This document shows, piece after piece, positions 17,978-26,984 of a stretch of 64,000 nt of DNA (within the stretch, counting starts at the first letter, position 1; each line of letters opens with the position of its first letter). The DNA lies in the NCBI RefSeq assembly GCF_001514195.1, contig NZ_KQ948736.1, positions 190,895 to 254,894 of the forward strand. Reading direction: 5' to 3'. Position numbers and translations under genes: made by a program. The notes below the pieces were generated by a model. That model was not told the origin of the DNA. It worked only from the letters and a program-made list of their open reading frames with translations, and made no database searches. Origin of the DNA: Streptomyces griseorubiginosus. GTDB lineage: Bacteria; Actinomycetota; Actinomycetes; Streptomycetales; Streptomycetaceae.

Positions 17978-18175
17978 TCACTCCGGCATGCGTCGCATCT
18001 CCACCACGTGCAGCCCCAGGGACTGGCAGCGGGCCAGGAGGCCGAACAGGTGCGCCTCGTCGATGACCGAGCCGAACAGGACCGTCTGCCCGGACATGAC
18101 CACGCGTTCCAGCTCGGGAAAGGCTTCGGCCAGTGTGTCCGACATGTGTCCGTCGACTCGGATCTCGTAGCGCAT
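17978..18175 (-). CDS. Small conserved-looking protein of unknown function
   Basis: A 65-residue protein beginning MRYEIRVDGHMSDTLAEAFPELE and ending LHVVEMRRMPE. It is soluble, with an alternating beta-alpha pattern (VLFGSVIDEAHLFGLLARCQSLGLHVVE). The ATG at 18175 has GGGAG 9 nt upstream; the longer frame to 18259 has no such site and a low-complexity N-terminus. I recall very similar 60-70 residue proteins in other streptomycetes but no function. It lies downstream of the membrane protein and MFS genes on the same strand. Confidence 0.7.
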   Translation of the reverse strand: MRYEIRVDGHMSDTLAEAFPELERVVMSGQTVLFGSVIDEAHLFGLLARCQSLGLHVVEMRRMPE

Positions 18176-18300
18176 GGGCTGTACTCCCGCAGGCGGCCTG
18201 GCGGGCGGTCGGCGCCCTGTACTCCGATGGTCCATTCGAACGCCCCCTTCCTGCCTCACCCGGCGGAGGTGATCCGCCGACCGGCGCTCGGGCTACCTGG

Positions 18301-18819
18301 TCAGTGCTTCAGGAACACCTTGAACGAGATGATCAGCAGGCCGATCAACAGGTTGACGGAGGCCGTGCCGGCGACCAGGCGCCAGGACGCACCGGCACGA
18401 CGGGCCGCGGCCACCGACCAGCCCACCTGTCCGACCACGGCGACGGACAGCGCCAGCCACAGGGCACCCTGCACGTCCAGACCCAGCAGCGGACTGACCC
18501 CCACCGCCACCGCGGGCGGCACGGCGGCCTTGACGATCGGCCACTCCTCGCGGCAGGCCTCGAACACGACGTGCCGGTCGAGGGACTGCTGCGCCAGACG
18601 CGCCCCGAACAGCTGGGCGTGCACGTGCGCGATCCAGAACGCCACCCCGGTCAGCAGCAACAGCAGCACCAGTTCCAGCCGTGGGAACGAGCCGAGGGTG
18701 CCGGCTCCGATCACCACGGAGGCCGCCAGCATGGAGCCGTAGACGCCGCCGGAGTAGTCGGCGCGGGCCCGGATCCCGGTGCCGGGCCCGCGTACCGTCG
18801 TGGGGTCGGTCGTGGACAT
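18301..18819 (-). CDS. Integral membrane protein (paralogue of the one at 30851-31363)
   Basis: A 172-residue protein with four hydrophobic segments. The first carries GGVYGSMLAASVVIGAG near residues 24-40; a basic and acidic loop with FEACREEWPIVKAAVPPAVAV follows near 86-106. The protein at 30851-31363 shows the same pattern: GGVYGSVLACSMVAA, then EEWPLVAAVVPTVVL. Function unknown. It starts 16 nt after the end of the upstream MFS gene, so both are probably cotranscribed. Confidence 0.7.
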   Translation of the reverse strand: MSTTDPTTVRGPGTGIRARADYSGGVYGSMLAASVVIGAGTLGSFPRLELVLLLLLTGVAFWIAHVHAQLFGARLAQQSLDRHVVFEACREEWPIVKAAVPPAVAVGVSPLLGLDVQGALWLALSVAVVGQVGWSVAAARRAGASWRLVAGTASVNLLIGLLIISFKVFLKH

Positions 18820-18835
18820 GGATGCTCCTTGGGGG

Positions 18836-20464
18836 TCAGCGCGTCGGCCCGGCCGAGGGGGACGGCACGGGGGTGTCCGCCGTCTCGCGCCGGCCGCCGC
18901 GACCGGCCGGGAGGTTCGGGGTGACGAGGAAACTGGCCAGCGTGATGCCTCCGGTGGCGAGGATCGCCGCCTTGAGGCCGTCGAGCTGCGCGTCGGCGTA
19001 GGAGTCCGTGACGGCCTCGGCCTCGGCGGGCGGCAGTCCGGCGTTCGCCGCCGCCGAGCGCACCTGGTCGGTGGTGACGAAGGAGATGCCGGCCTCCAGG
19101 GCCACCCCGGTCTCGGCGCGGGTCTCCTCGGACAGCCGCGGATCGTCGGCGACCTGGGTGGTGAAGGCGTGCGCGAGGGCGCCGAGGAGGATCGACCCGA
19201 TCAGGGCCGTGCCCAGCGCGGAGCCCAGGTTCTGCGCCGTGAACTGGAGCCCGCCGACCTCGCTGCGTTCCTCCTCGCCCGCGGTGGACTGGACGACGTT
19301 GCCCAGCTGCGACGCGAGCAGCCCCGTGCCCACGCCCACCAGGGCCATGGCGCCGGCGAACTGCGCGTCGTCGATGACCGGGTCGATGGTGGCCAGCAGC
19401 CAGACGATGGCGACGGTCAGGGTGGCGAGGGCCAGCCGGATCATCCTGCGCGGTCCGACGGTGCGGCCCAGGGAGGAGGCGAGCAGGGAGGCCGCGAGCA
19501 TGGTGACGGAGACCGGCAGCAGCCGGAGCCCGGTCTCGAAGGCGTCGAAGCCCTGCACCACCTGGAGGTACAGCGGGATCACGAAGAAGAGGCCCAGCAG
19601 GATGAGGTTCTGGCTCAGCAGGGCCATCAGTCCCGAGCGCAGCGCGGGCCTGCCCAGCAGGTCCAGGTGGACGAGGGGGTCACTGCCCCGTTCGTCGCGC
19701 CGCCGCTCCCAGCGGACGAAGACGGCGAGGACGGCCGCTCCGGCTCCGACGACGAACAGCGTCGGGGAGAACCCGAGGACGGTGAAGGGCGGGTTGCGGG
19801 GCGAGACCCATCCCCAGGTGCTGCTCTGGAGGACCCCGAGCACCCCCAGGCCGAGCCCGGCGGCCGACAGCACGGCGCCGACCCCGTCGAGACGGGGGCG
19901 GGTCCCGGTGCGGGCCGGTTCGGCGATCATCTGGTGGCAGCACAGCATGGCGAGGACGACGACGACCTCCCCGGCGAAGACCAGCCGCCAGGTGAGATAC
20001 GTGGTCACCCAGCCGCCGAGGAGCGGTCCGACCGCGATCCCGGCACCGGCGAGGCCACCGATGACGCCGTAGGCGACGGCCCGGTCCGGTCCGCGGTAGG
20101 ACTCCGCGACGAGGGCCGCCATGGCCGGGAGCACCATCGCGGCGCCGAGTCCCTCGACGACCGACCAGCCCAGCGCGAGGACCCACACGGTGGGGGCGAG
20201 GGCGGTCAGCGCCGATCCCGCGCCGTACACGACCAGTCCGAGGAAGAAGAGCCGGCGGCGCCCCAGGATGTCGCCGAGCCGGCCGCCGATCAGCATGAAC
20301 GCGGCCATGACCAGCGCGTACAGGGTGATGACGGCCTGGATGGTGGTCACCTCGGTGTCGAAGTCCTCGACCAGCTGGCTGATCGAGACGTTCATGACCG
20401 AGGTGTCCAGGACCATGAGGAACTGGGCCGTGCCCAGGACGATCAGAGCGCGCCAACGCCGCAT
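18836..20464 (-). CDS. MFS transporter, DHA2 (14-helix drug exporter) type
   Basis: A 542-residue membrane protein. Motif C-like and DHA2 features are visible: FLMVLDTSVMNVSISQLVEDF near residues 15-35, GGRLGDILGRRRLF near 68-81 (motif A), and a WRLVFAGEVVVVL segment. About 14 hydrophobic helices follow, ending in a Gly/Ala-rich region and a polar tail. Expected role is proton-driven efflux of a toxic organic compound. The ATG at 20464 has GAGGTGG upstream; the 29-residue longer frame is Arg-rich and unlikely. It lies downstream of the LuxR regulator on the same strand with about 100 nt between them. Confidence 0.85.
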   Translation of the reverse strand: MRRWRALIVLGTAQFLMVLDTSVMNVSISQLVEDFDTEVTTIQAVITLYALVMAAFMLIGGRLGDILGRRRLFFLGLVVYGAGSALTALAPTVWVLALGWSVVEGLGAAMVLPAMAALVAESYRGPDRAVAYGVIGGLAGAGIAVGPLLGGWVTTYLTWRLVFAGEVVVVLAMLCCHQMIAEPARTGTRPRLDGVGAVLSAAGLGLGVLGVLQSSTWGWVSPRNPPFTVLGFSPTLFVVGAGAAVLAVFVRWERRRDERGSDPLVHLDLLGRPALRSGLMALLSQNLILLGLFFVIPLYLQVVQGFDAFETGLRLLPVSVTMLAASLLASSLGRTVGPRRMIRLALATLTVAIVWLLATIDPVIDDAQFAGAMALVGVGTGLLASQLGNVVQSTAGEEERSEVGGLQFTAQNLGSALGTALIGSILLGALAHAFTTQVADDPRLSEETRAETGVALEAGISFVTTDQVRSAAANAGLPPAEAEAVTDSYADAQLDGLKAAILATGGITLASFLVTPNLPAGRGGRRETADTPVPSPSAGPTR

Positions 20465-20569
20465 GGTGACCACCTCGCCGGATCGGTCAGCGGCTCGGTG
20501 AAGACGGCCGCTCCTCCCATGGCAGCGGACCGGGGTGCGCGGGCGCCTCACCCGTCACGGGGGACCTGC

Positions 20570-23275
20570 TCACAGGAGCCGCAGGTCCCGTGCTCGGCGT
20601 ACCGCCTCGCTGCGGCGGTTCACCGCCAGCTTGCGGTACAGGCTCTTGAGGTGGGTCTTGACGGTGTTCACCGACAGGTACAGGTCCGCGGCGATCTCCT
20701 GGGTCGACATCATCTGGGCCAGTCCGCGCAGGACGTCGTGTTCGCGTTCGCTCAGCTCCTGCACGACGACCGGCGCGGGGGGCGGTCCGGCAACGGCCGG
20801 TCGGGAACCGGCCGGTCCGGCGGTGGACGGGGGCGCGGCGGCGGGCACGAGCCATCCGGCGGCCAGCGGCCGCACGGGCGCCGCGGCCAGGTACGGCCTG
20901 ATCCAGCGTCCGGCGTCGATGAAGGGGCGGCGCAGCCGTTCGCGCCGGGCGCCGAGGAGTGCCTGGGCGACCAGTCGGCGGGCCGTCTCGGTGTCTCCCC
21001 GCTGCGCCGCGGCCTGCGCTCTCACCAGCGCTGCCCGGACGGTCACCGCGGGCCCGGGCCGGCTCTCGGCGGGCAGGCTGTCGAGGAGGTCCAGCGCGGC
21101 GTCCGTCTCGCCCGCGGCCAGTCTCAGCCGGGCGGCCTCCACCACCCACGCGGGGCGGTCGTCCGGCAGCTGCCGCAGCAGCTCGGCGGCGGTCCCGGTC
21201 CGTCCCTCGGCCAGATGGACGGCGGAGGCGACGACCCGTTCCAGGCCCTCCGCCCACGGGGAGGCGACGGCGGTGGAGACGGCCGGGGTCGCCGACGCCA
21301 CGGCCGCCCGGGTGTTGCCGCGGGCCAGCTGGAGCCGGGCCGCGGCGAGGGCCCGCCCGGCGGCCTGCACGGGGTCCTGGATCTCCAGGGCGAGTTCGTC
21401 GGCCTCGTCGATGAGGGACTGGGCGCGGCCCAGTTCGTTGCGGTCGACGGCCACGGCCGCCAGCACCAGCCGTTCGATGCCCGTGCCGGACGGCTGGGGG
21501 AGGCTGAACCGCTCCGTCTCGGTCATCGCCGCCAGGGCCTTGTGCTCGGCCCTGCCGGGCCATCCGTTCAGGTAGTCGATCAGTGCCAGGTGGCCCATCG
21601 ACTCCTCCCGGGGCAGCACCGTCTGGGCGCCGCCGGGGCATTCGGCGGCTTCGGTCAGCGCGGCCCGCGCGTCCTCGTAGCGTCCGGCCCACAGCCGGGT
21701 GGAGCCCAGGTGGGTCAGCAGCAGGGCGGGAAGCTCGGGGTGCTTGTCCAGGAGGTGCGCGGGGATCTCCGGCCGTACCTCGTCGGCGGTCTCGGCGGCC
21801 TGTTCGGCCCGTGCGGGAGAGCCGGTCAGTCGGGCGGCCACCGCCTCCAGGAGCGCCCAGCTCAGCTGGGCGGCCGCGGGGTCGCCCGCCTCGCCGGCCA
21901 GCCCTGCCTCGGCGTGGTGGAGGTGGGCCATGCCCCGGTCGAGGTCGCTCTGGGCCAGGTCGCGGGCGGCCCGGACGAGCTCGGGCGCGGGTCCCACGGC
22001 TTCGGGGCCCATGCGGGAGAACAGTTCGTTGAGCTCGTCGGAGCGCAGTCCGGTGAAGAACTGTCCTATCGCCAGGTCGTCGACGAGAGCACCGGCGGTG
22101 AAGTCCCAGTCGTCGGCCGCGGCGCCGTGCGCGAGTGCCTCCGGGAGGGTGCCGCGGCGGCGCAGCCACTGGGCCGCCGACCGGTGCAGATCGGCCTCCA
22201 GGCCGGGGCTGCGCACCCGCAGGTGGGTCTGGAGTATCTCCCCGAACAGGGGGTGCAGGCGGTACCACCCCTGTCCCAGCTGTTCGACGAAGGCGTTGTC
22301 GCGGTGCAGCTCGGCCAGGATGCGGCCGGCGTCGGTCCGGTGGGTCAGTCCGTTCACCAGGTCCGGGCAGAAGCGGTCGAGGACGCTGACGCGCAGCAGG
22401 AGGTCCTGTGTCTCCCGCGGCTGGCGTCTGAGCACCTCCGCCAGCAGGAAGTCGGCGACGGTGCTGCGGTCGGCCTCGAACTCCTTGAGGTAGGCCTGCG
22501 GGTCCGGGCTCTCCTGTGCCGCGAGGGCGCACAGCCGCAGACCGGCGGCCCAGCCGCGGGTGCGTTCCACCAGGGCGTGCACGGCGTCGCCGGGCAGGCT
22601 GAGTCCGTGCAGCTCCAGCAGTGCCGCCGCCTCCTCGGGCGTGAAGGCGAGTTCGGCGTCGCGGATCTCCGTCAGGGCTCCGGCCGCCCGGTGGCGGTGC
22701 AGGGAGAACATGGGCTCGTTGCGGGTGACGAGGACCAGGCGAAGACCGGAGCCGGCGTGCTGGAGCACGAACTCCAGTTGCTCCGCGATCCTGGACGCGC
22801 TCACCCGGTCGAACTCGTCGAGGACGACGAGCGGGGCCGGGTCGCGTCCGACCAGGTCCTCGGCGATCTCGGAGAGCACCTTGCGGCTCACCCGGCTCGG
22901 GTCAGCCGGGACGTGGACGCGGTCGGACAGGGGGGTGCCGGAGGCGTCCAGGGCCTGGAGGAAGTAGGCCCAGAACATGCCGGGTCGCTGTTCCTCGGCC
23001 TCGACGGTGAGCCAGGTGACCGGGCGGTCCAGGGTCGCGATCCAGTCGGCGACCAGGAGCGTCTTCCCCGCGCCCGCGGAGCCGTTGACCATGGTCAGCG
23101 GGGTCCGCAAAGCCTGGCCGAGGTGCCGGGTCAGCCGGCGGCGGGGAAGGAAGGTGGCCGGCCTCGACGGCACGGCGAACCGCGTGCGCAGAAAGGGATC
23201 GCCGAAGGGATCGACCCGGCCCTCGGCCGGCACCCCGATGGTCCTGTCGCCTGTAGCCACGGTGCTCACCACCAC
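20570..23275 (-). CDS. MalT-like LuxR family transcriptional regulator
   Basis: A 901-residue ATP-dependent regulator. An N-terminal STAND/NTPase domain has Walker A GSAGAGKT at residues 65-72 and Walker B LVVLDEFDRV near 148-157. A long helical TPR-like sensor region runs from about 330 to 800. The C-terminal LuxR helix-turn-helix reads LSEREHDVLRGLAQ, then STQEIAADLYLSVNTVKTHL, near 841-880. This is the architecture of MalT/AlkS activators. The start at GTG 23275 is uncertain because further GTG codons follow at 23272 and 23263 and no strong Shine-Dalgarno is visible. It probably controls the MFS gene immediately downstream on the same strand. Confidence 0.85.
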   Translation of the reverse strand: MVVSTVATGDRTIGVPAEGRVDPFGDPFLRTRFAVPSRPATFLPRRRLTRHLGQALRTPLTMVNGSAGAGKTLLVADWIATLDRPVTWLTVEAEEQRPGMFWAYFLQALDASGTPLSDRVHVPADPSRVSRKVLSEIAEDLVGRDPAPLVVLDEFDRVSASRIAEQLEFVLQHAGSGLRLVLVTRNEPMFSLHRHRAAGALTEIRDAELAFTPEEAAALLELHGLSLPGDAVHALVERTRGWAAGLRLCALAAQESPDPQAYLKEFEADRSTVADFLLAEVLRRQPRETQDLLLRVSVLDRFCPDLVNGLTHRTDAGRILAELHRDNAFVEQLGQGWYRLHPLFGEILQTHLRVRSPGLEADLHRSAAQWLRRRGTLPEALAHGAAADDWDFTAGALVDDLAIGQFFTGLRSDELNELFSRMGPEAVGPAPELVRAARDLAQSDLDRGMAHLHHAEAGLAGEAGDPAAAQLSWALLEAVAARLTGSPARAEQAAETADEVRPEIPAHLLDKHPELPALLLTHLGSTRLWAGRYEDARAALTEAAECPGGAQTVLPREESMGHLALIDYLNGWPGRAEHKALAAMTETERFSLPQPSGTGIERLVLAAVAVDRNELGRAQSLIDEADELALEIQDPVQAAGRALAAARLQLARGNTRAAVASATPAVSTAVASPWAEGLERVVASAVHLAEGRTGTAAELLRQLPDDRPAWVVEAARLRLAAGETDAALDLLDSLPAESRPGPAVTVRAALVRAQAAAQRGDTETARRLVAQALLGARRERLRRPFIDAGRWIRPYLAAAPVRPLAAGWLVPAAAPPSTAGPAGSRPAVAGPPPAPVVVQELSEREHDVLRGLAQMMSTQEIAADLYLSVNTVKTHLKSLYRKLAVNRRSEAVRRARDLRLL

Positions 23276-23514
23276 GCGTCGTCAGGTCCTGGGCAACGCT
23301 CCCCCTCGATCAGCTTCTCACTCTTCCTTCACACTCACCTGGCGCACAGGTCCCCACTGGTCCCACCGGAGGGCCGGGCGGCCCTACGAAGGGACCACAG
23401 GGCCTAGTCCCCCCTGCCTCATGTCCCCTCGACGATGAGCCCCCACCGTTCGCACATCTGGACGAGACAGAAGAAAGGGGGGCCCTGATGGTGGGTGGCG
23501 GTCCCGGAACGATC
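23276..23514. other. Gap without recognisable gene
   Basis: The region between the LuxR gene and the tRNA terminator shows no credible coding frame and no strong repeat. The minus-strand frame that enters from the tRNA is an artefact. Confidence 0.5.
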
Positions 23515-23550
23515 GAGGGCCGGTCTCGGAAATCTCCGAAACCGGCCCTC
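23515..23550 (-). terminator. Terminator downstream of tRNA-Pro
   Basis: GAGGGCCGGT (23515-23524) pairs exactly with ACCGGCCCTC (23541-23550), and TCGGA/TCCGA extend the stem inside with one interruption. It begins 19 nt beyond the tRNA 3' end on the minus strand. Confidence 0.7.
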
Positions 23551-23568
23551 ATCTGCGACTGTCTCCAG

Positions 23569-23642
<74 letters not shown>

Positions 23643-23723
23643 GCCGCGTCTCCCACGGGTCGTCCGTGTGATCGCGCGGGTAAACCCTACCTCACGCCTG
23701 CGGCCGGGCCGGCGGGCACCGCG

Positions 23724-25154
23724 TCAGCCCCGGGTGGCGACGGACTCCCGCACGTCGGGGGCCTCGGTGACGACCCGGCGGACGGCTGCCCGCCGTACCG
23801 GAACGAGCAGGGCGGCCAGCGCCGCCGCCAGGCACAGCACCGCCAGCAGGGCGAACCCGTGGGTGTAGCCGGACTCGTACGGCAGGCCCGAGGACTGGAG
23901 GTGACCGGTGACCAGGACGCTGGTGACGGCCGCGCCGATGGAGCCGCCGATGGTGCGGATGTTGGCGTTCATACCGGTCGCGGCGCCGGTCTGGTCGGCC
24001 GGGACGCTGCCCACGATCAGGTTGGCCATGGAGGCGAAGGCGAGTCCGATGCCGAGCCCGAACATGCCCGCGACCACGGCGATCTGCCACCGCTCGTCGT
24101 GCCACAGGGCGAGGAAGCCGCAGGCCACCGCACCCAGCGCGGCACCGGCCACCAGCAGGGACTTGGCGCCGACCACGGGCTCGAGCCGGCCGCTGAGCAC
24201 CCCGGAGAGGAACATCGCCACGAGCATGGGCAGCATGAGCAGTCCGGCCGCGGTGACGCTCGCCCCGAAGCCGTATCCGGCCGACGACGGCGTCTGCACG
24301 AAGCCCGGCAGGAAGGACCAGATCGAGTACATCCCGGCGCCGAAGAGGAGGGCCGCGGTGTTGGTGGTCCACACGGCCGGGAGCCGCATGACCCGCAGGT
24401 CGATCAGCGGGGTGCGGGAGCGGGCCTCGGAGTACAGCCACAGCGCGAACAGCACGACGGCCGCGGCGAACAGGCCGAGCACCCGGGCCGAACCCCAGCC
24501 CCACTTGCCCGCCTGGCTGAGCGGCAGCAGCAGCGCGACCAGCCACGCGGACAGCAGCACGGCACCGAGCCAGTTGACGTTCCCCTCGGCCCTGCGGGGC
24601 GACTCGGGCACATACCGTACGGCGATGAGGGTCGCGGCGATCACGATGGCGACCGGGATCCAGAACAGCCAGCGGTAGTCGAGCGCGGTCACGATGGGCC
24701 CGGCGGCGACCATGCCGACGCCACCGCCGGCGGCGATCACCGCGGACAGGTTGCTGATGGAGCCGCTGACCTCGGACGCGGCGAACTCGTCGCGGATGAT
24801 GCCGAAGGAGAGCGGGAACAGGGCGCCGCCGACGCCCTGGACGACCCGGGCGACGATCAGGACGCCGATGCCCGGGGCGAGCGCGGCGAGCAGACAGCCG
24901 ACGGCCACGGTCACCAGGACGGCGACCAGCGTGCGCTTCTTGCCGACCAGGTCGCCGACGCGGCCGAGGATCGGCGTGAAGATCGAGGCGGACAGCAGAT
25001 ACGCGGTCATCACCCAGGTCGCGGTGGACTGTGAGGTGTGCAGCGCGTGCTGGACGGTCGGCAGGGCCGGCGCGATCAGCGACTGGAGCATGGAGAACAC
25101 ACCTGCACCGGTCGCGAGGACCGCGAAGGTGAGACGGGTGGACTTGCGGGGCAT
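23724..25154 (-). CDS. MFS transporter controlled by the divergent TetR gene
   Basis: A 476-residue membrane protein of the drug:H+ antiporter group. Visible are SLIAPALPTVQHALH near residues 24-38, GRVGDLVGKKRTL near 63-75 (motif A) and VVQGVGGALFPLSFGIIRDEF near 105-125, with 13-14 hydrophobic helices in total. The ATG at 25154 (MPRKSTRLTF) was chosen; a longer frame to 25229 begins in the operator region. It diverges from a TetR gene, and three palindromic sites lie between them, so it is most likely an efflux pump induced by its substrate through TetR. Confidence 0.85.
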   Translation of the reverse strand: MPRKSTRLTFAVLATGAGVFSMLQSLIAPALPTVQHALHTSQSTATWVMTAYLLSASIFTPILGRVGDLVGKKRTLVAVLVTVAVGCLLAALAPGIGVLIVARVVQGVGGALFPLSFGIIRDEFAASEVSGSISNLSAVIAAGGGVGMVAAGPIVTALDYRWLFWIPVAIVIAATLIAVRYVPESPRRAEGNVNWLGAVLLSAWLVALLLPLSQAGKWGWGSARVLGLFAAAVVLFALWLYSEARSRTPLIDLRVMRLPAVWTTNTAALLFGAGMYSIWSFLPGFVQTPSSAGYGFGASVTAAGLLMLPMLVAMFLSGVLSGRLEPVVGAKSLLVAGAALGAVACGFLALWHDERWQIAVVAGMFGLGIGLAFASMANLIVGSVPADQTGAATGMNANIRTIGGSIGAAVTSVLVTGHLQSSGLPYESGYTHGFALLAVLCLAAALAALLVPVRRAAVRRVVTEAPDVRESVATRG

Positions 25155-25242
25155 GGAGAGCCTCTCCGAACGAACGGGGTGCGGCCGGAGCCTCTGGGGA
25201 AGCGGTCGCGGAAAGGACGATGGGAGCACCTCGACTGCTAAA

Positions 25243-25310
25243 GTGGAGGTACGCCTCCACTCTAGCGGAGGCGCACCTCCGCTTCAACCCGTTCCGGAGG
25301 TCGACCTCCG
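25243..25310. promoter_or_regulatory. Three palindromic TetR operators in the divergent promoter
   Basis: Three palindromes share a GGAGG-N4-CCTCC core: GTGGAGGTACGCCTCCAC (25243-25260), a 20-bp site with AGCGGAGG and CCTCCGCT arms (25264-25283) and CGGAGGTCGACCTCCG (25295-25310). Their centres are 22 and 29 bp apart. They fill the space between the MFS and TetR genes. Confidence 0.8.
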
Positions 25311-25331
25311 TTTCAGCCTCGGGAGGCAGCC

Positions 25332-25925
25332 GTGACCGCCCCGTCGTCGTTCCCCGTCAGCGAGATCGTCGCGTCCCGCCGGCCCCACCGGAAGGACGCC
25401 GCCCGCAACTACGACGCCCTGCTGGCCGCCGCGCGCGAGGCGTTCGCCGAGCACGGGGCGGAGGCGTCCCTGGAGGACATCGCGCGGCGCGCGGGCGTGG
25501 GCATCGGCACGCTCTACCGCAACTTCCCCACCCGCCGGCACCTGTTCGAGACCGTCTACGCGGACGACGTGAACACGCTCGTCGAGGTGGCACAGCAGCT
25601 CGCCGACGAGGAGCCCTGGCAGGCGCTCACCGCCTGGCTCGACCGGTTCGCCGGCTACATGGTGACCAAGCGGGCGGTGCGCGAGGCGCTCAACGACGAG
25701 TCGGAGATCTTCGCCGCGTGCCGGGACTCCATGTACGCGGCGGGGGGTCCGCTGCTGGAGCGCGCCCAGGAGGCCGGGCAGGCACGGCGGGACATGGACT
25801 TCGTGGACCTGCTGCGGATGGTCGCCGGGATCACGGCGACGACCTTCGACGACGACGCCCAGCGCGACCGGGTGCTGGCGATCGCGCTGGACGGAGTGCG
25901 GGTGCGGGGTGCGGCGGACGCCTGA
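25332..25925 (+). CDS. TetR family transcriptional regulator
   Basis: A 197-residue repressor. The N-terminal TetR helix-turn-helix spans about residues 23-68: YDALLAAAREAFAEHGAEA, then LEDIARRAGVGIGTLYRNF, then PTRRHLFETVY. The C-terminal all-helical ligand domain (SBP-like TetR_C pattern) is typical in length. GTG at 25332 is preceded by GGGAGG 5 nt upstream. It probably binds the three palindromes just upstream and represses itself and the divergent MFS exporter. Confidence 0.85.
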   Translation: MTAPSSFPVSEIVASRRPHRKDAARNYDALLAAAREAFAEHGAEASLEDIARRAGVGIGTLYRNFPTRRHLFETVYADDVNTLVEVAQQLADEEPWQALTAWLDRFAGYMVTKRAVREALNDESEIFAACRDSMYAAGGPLLERAQEAGQARRDMDFVDLLRMVAGITATTFDDDAQRDRVLAIALDGVRVRGAADA

Positions 25926-25950
25926 GAACCCGGGTGCGTGGCCGCCGCGT

Positions 25951-25997
25951 GCGGGTGCGGGTCGTGGGGGGCCGGGCGCGCAGTTCCCCGCGCCCCT
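25951..25997. repeat. Common Streptomyces intergenic terminator-like repeat
   Basis: The sequence containing CGCAGTTCCCCGCGCCCCT, with GCGGGTGCGGGTCGTGG before it, matches the short element that recurs between genes in many Streptomyces chromosomes. It lies between the convergent TetR and dioxygenase genes, where termination is expected. Confidence 0.6.
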
Positions 25998-26033
25998 GGG
26001 TGGGTGCACCGGGCCCCGGTGCCACCGCGCGGG

Positions 26034-26984
26034 TCAGCCGACTGGCGGTGTTCCGTGCGTGTGGAACGACTCGATGGTCTTCAGCCCCCAGGCCTGTCCC
26101 TTCCTCCGCTCCTCCTCGGTCCAGGTGATCAGCGGCCAGTCGGGGGCGAGGACCAGCCGGGTGAGCGGGTTGCACAGTTCGATCCGGTTGCCGCCGGGCT
26201 CGTAGACGTAGAGGAAGAACGTCTGCTGGATGGCGTGCTTGTGCGGACCCGTCTCGATGAACACCCCGGTGTCGATGGCGAGATCGGCCGCCCGCAGCAC
26301 GTCCTCACGGGTGTCGGTGGCGAAGGCGATGTGGTGCAGCCGGCCCGTGCTGCCGGTCCGGTCCTCGGTGTAGACGACGTCGTACGACTTGTCGGTGAAG
26401 GTCAGCCAACGGGCCGCGATCCGGCCGGAGTCGAGCCGGATCTGTTCGGTGGGCCGGGCTCCGAGCACCCGCTGCTGGAACTCGGCGTTGGCGAGCACGT
26501 CGGCGGCGAGGAAGTTGACGTGGTCCAACCGCCGTACACCGACCCCCCTGTTGGGCTTGGCCTGGGGCTGGTTCTTCAGGGCGGGCCGGAGGTCCTCCGG
26601 GGCCCGGTAGTGCTCGCTCTCCCAGTAGAGGGCGTGCTCGTGGCCGTCCGGGTCGGTGGTGACGTAGAGCTTGCCCAGGCCCGGTTCGTCCTCGACCCAC
26701 CGTCCGGTGCCGCCCGCCTCCTCGACCGCCCTGACCCGGCGGTGCAGTGCCTCCTCGCTGGAGGTGCGCAGGGCGAGCCGGCCGAGGCCGGGGCGGGCGC
26801 GGGCGGTGAGGACCAGGCTGTGGTGCTCGTAGTCGTCGAAGGTCCGCAGGAAGACGCTGTCGCCGTTCTGACCGCACACGGTGAGGCCGAGGAAGTCGGT
26901 GAAGAAGGCGACACCGGCGTCGAGTTCGGGGGTGAAGAGCTGGGCGTGCCCTATGTGGGCGATGTCGCCGAGCGGCGGGGTCAT
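26034..26984 (-). CDS. VOC-type (class I) extradiol ring-cleavage dioxygenase
   Basis: A 316-residue protein with two vicinal-oxygen-chelate domains, as in catechol 2,3-dioxygenases. Likely Fe(II) ligands in the second domain are H155 (LDHVNF), H217 or H218 (RLHHIAF) and E269 (GNRIELCNP). The reaction would be meta-cleavage of a dihydroxy or trihydroxy aromatic. It is the last gene of an operon whose other enzymes process 4-oxalomesaconate, the direct product of 4,5-cleavage of gallate; its start overlaps the stop of the tautomerase gene by 4 nt. Known gallate dioxygenases (GalA, DesB) are LigAB-type, so a VOC enzyme in this position is unusual. Substrate is inferred, not proven. Confidence 0.8.
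   Translation of the reverse strand: MTPPLGDIAHIGHAQLFTPELDAGVAFFTDFLGLTVCGQNGDSVFLRTFDDYEHHSLVLTARARPGLGRLALRTSSEEALHRRVRAVEEAGGTGRWVEDEPGLGKLYVTTDPDGHEHALYWESEHYRAPEDLRPALKNQPQAKPNRGVGVRRLDHVNFLAADVLANAEFQQRVLGARPTEQIRLDSGRIAARWLTFTDKSYDVVYTEDRTGSTGRLHHIAFATDTREDVLRAADLAIDTGVFIETGPHKHAIQQTFFLYVYEPGGNRIELCNPLTRLVLAPDWPLITWTEEERRKGQAWGLKTIESFHTHGTPPVG

Noticed and set aside
18779-23407. Plus-strand open frame of 1542 codons
   Set aside because: Antisense to the MFS and LuxR genes; the translated sequence is repetitive Gly/Arg/Gln/His without domains.
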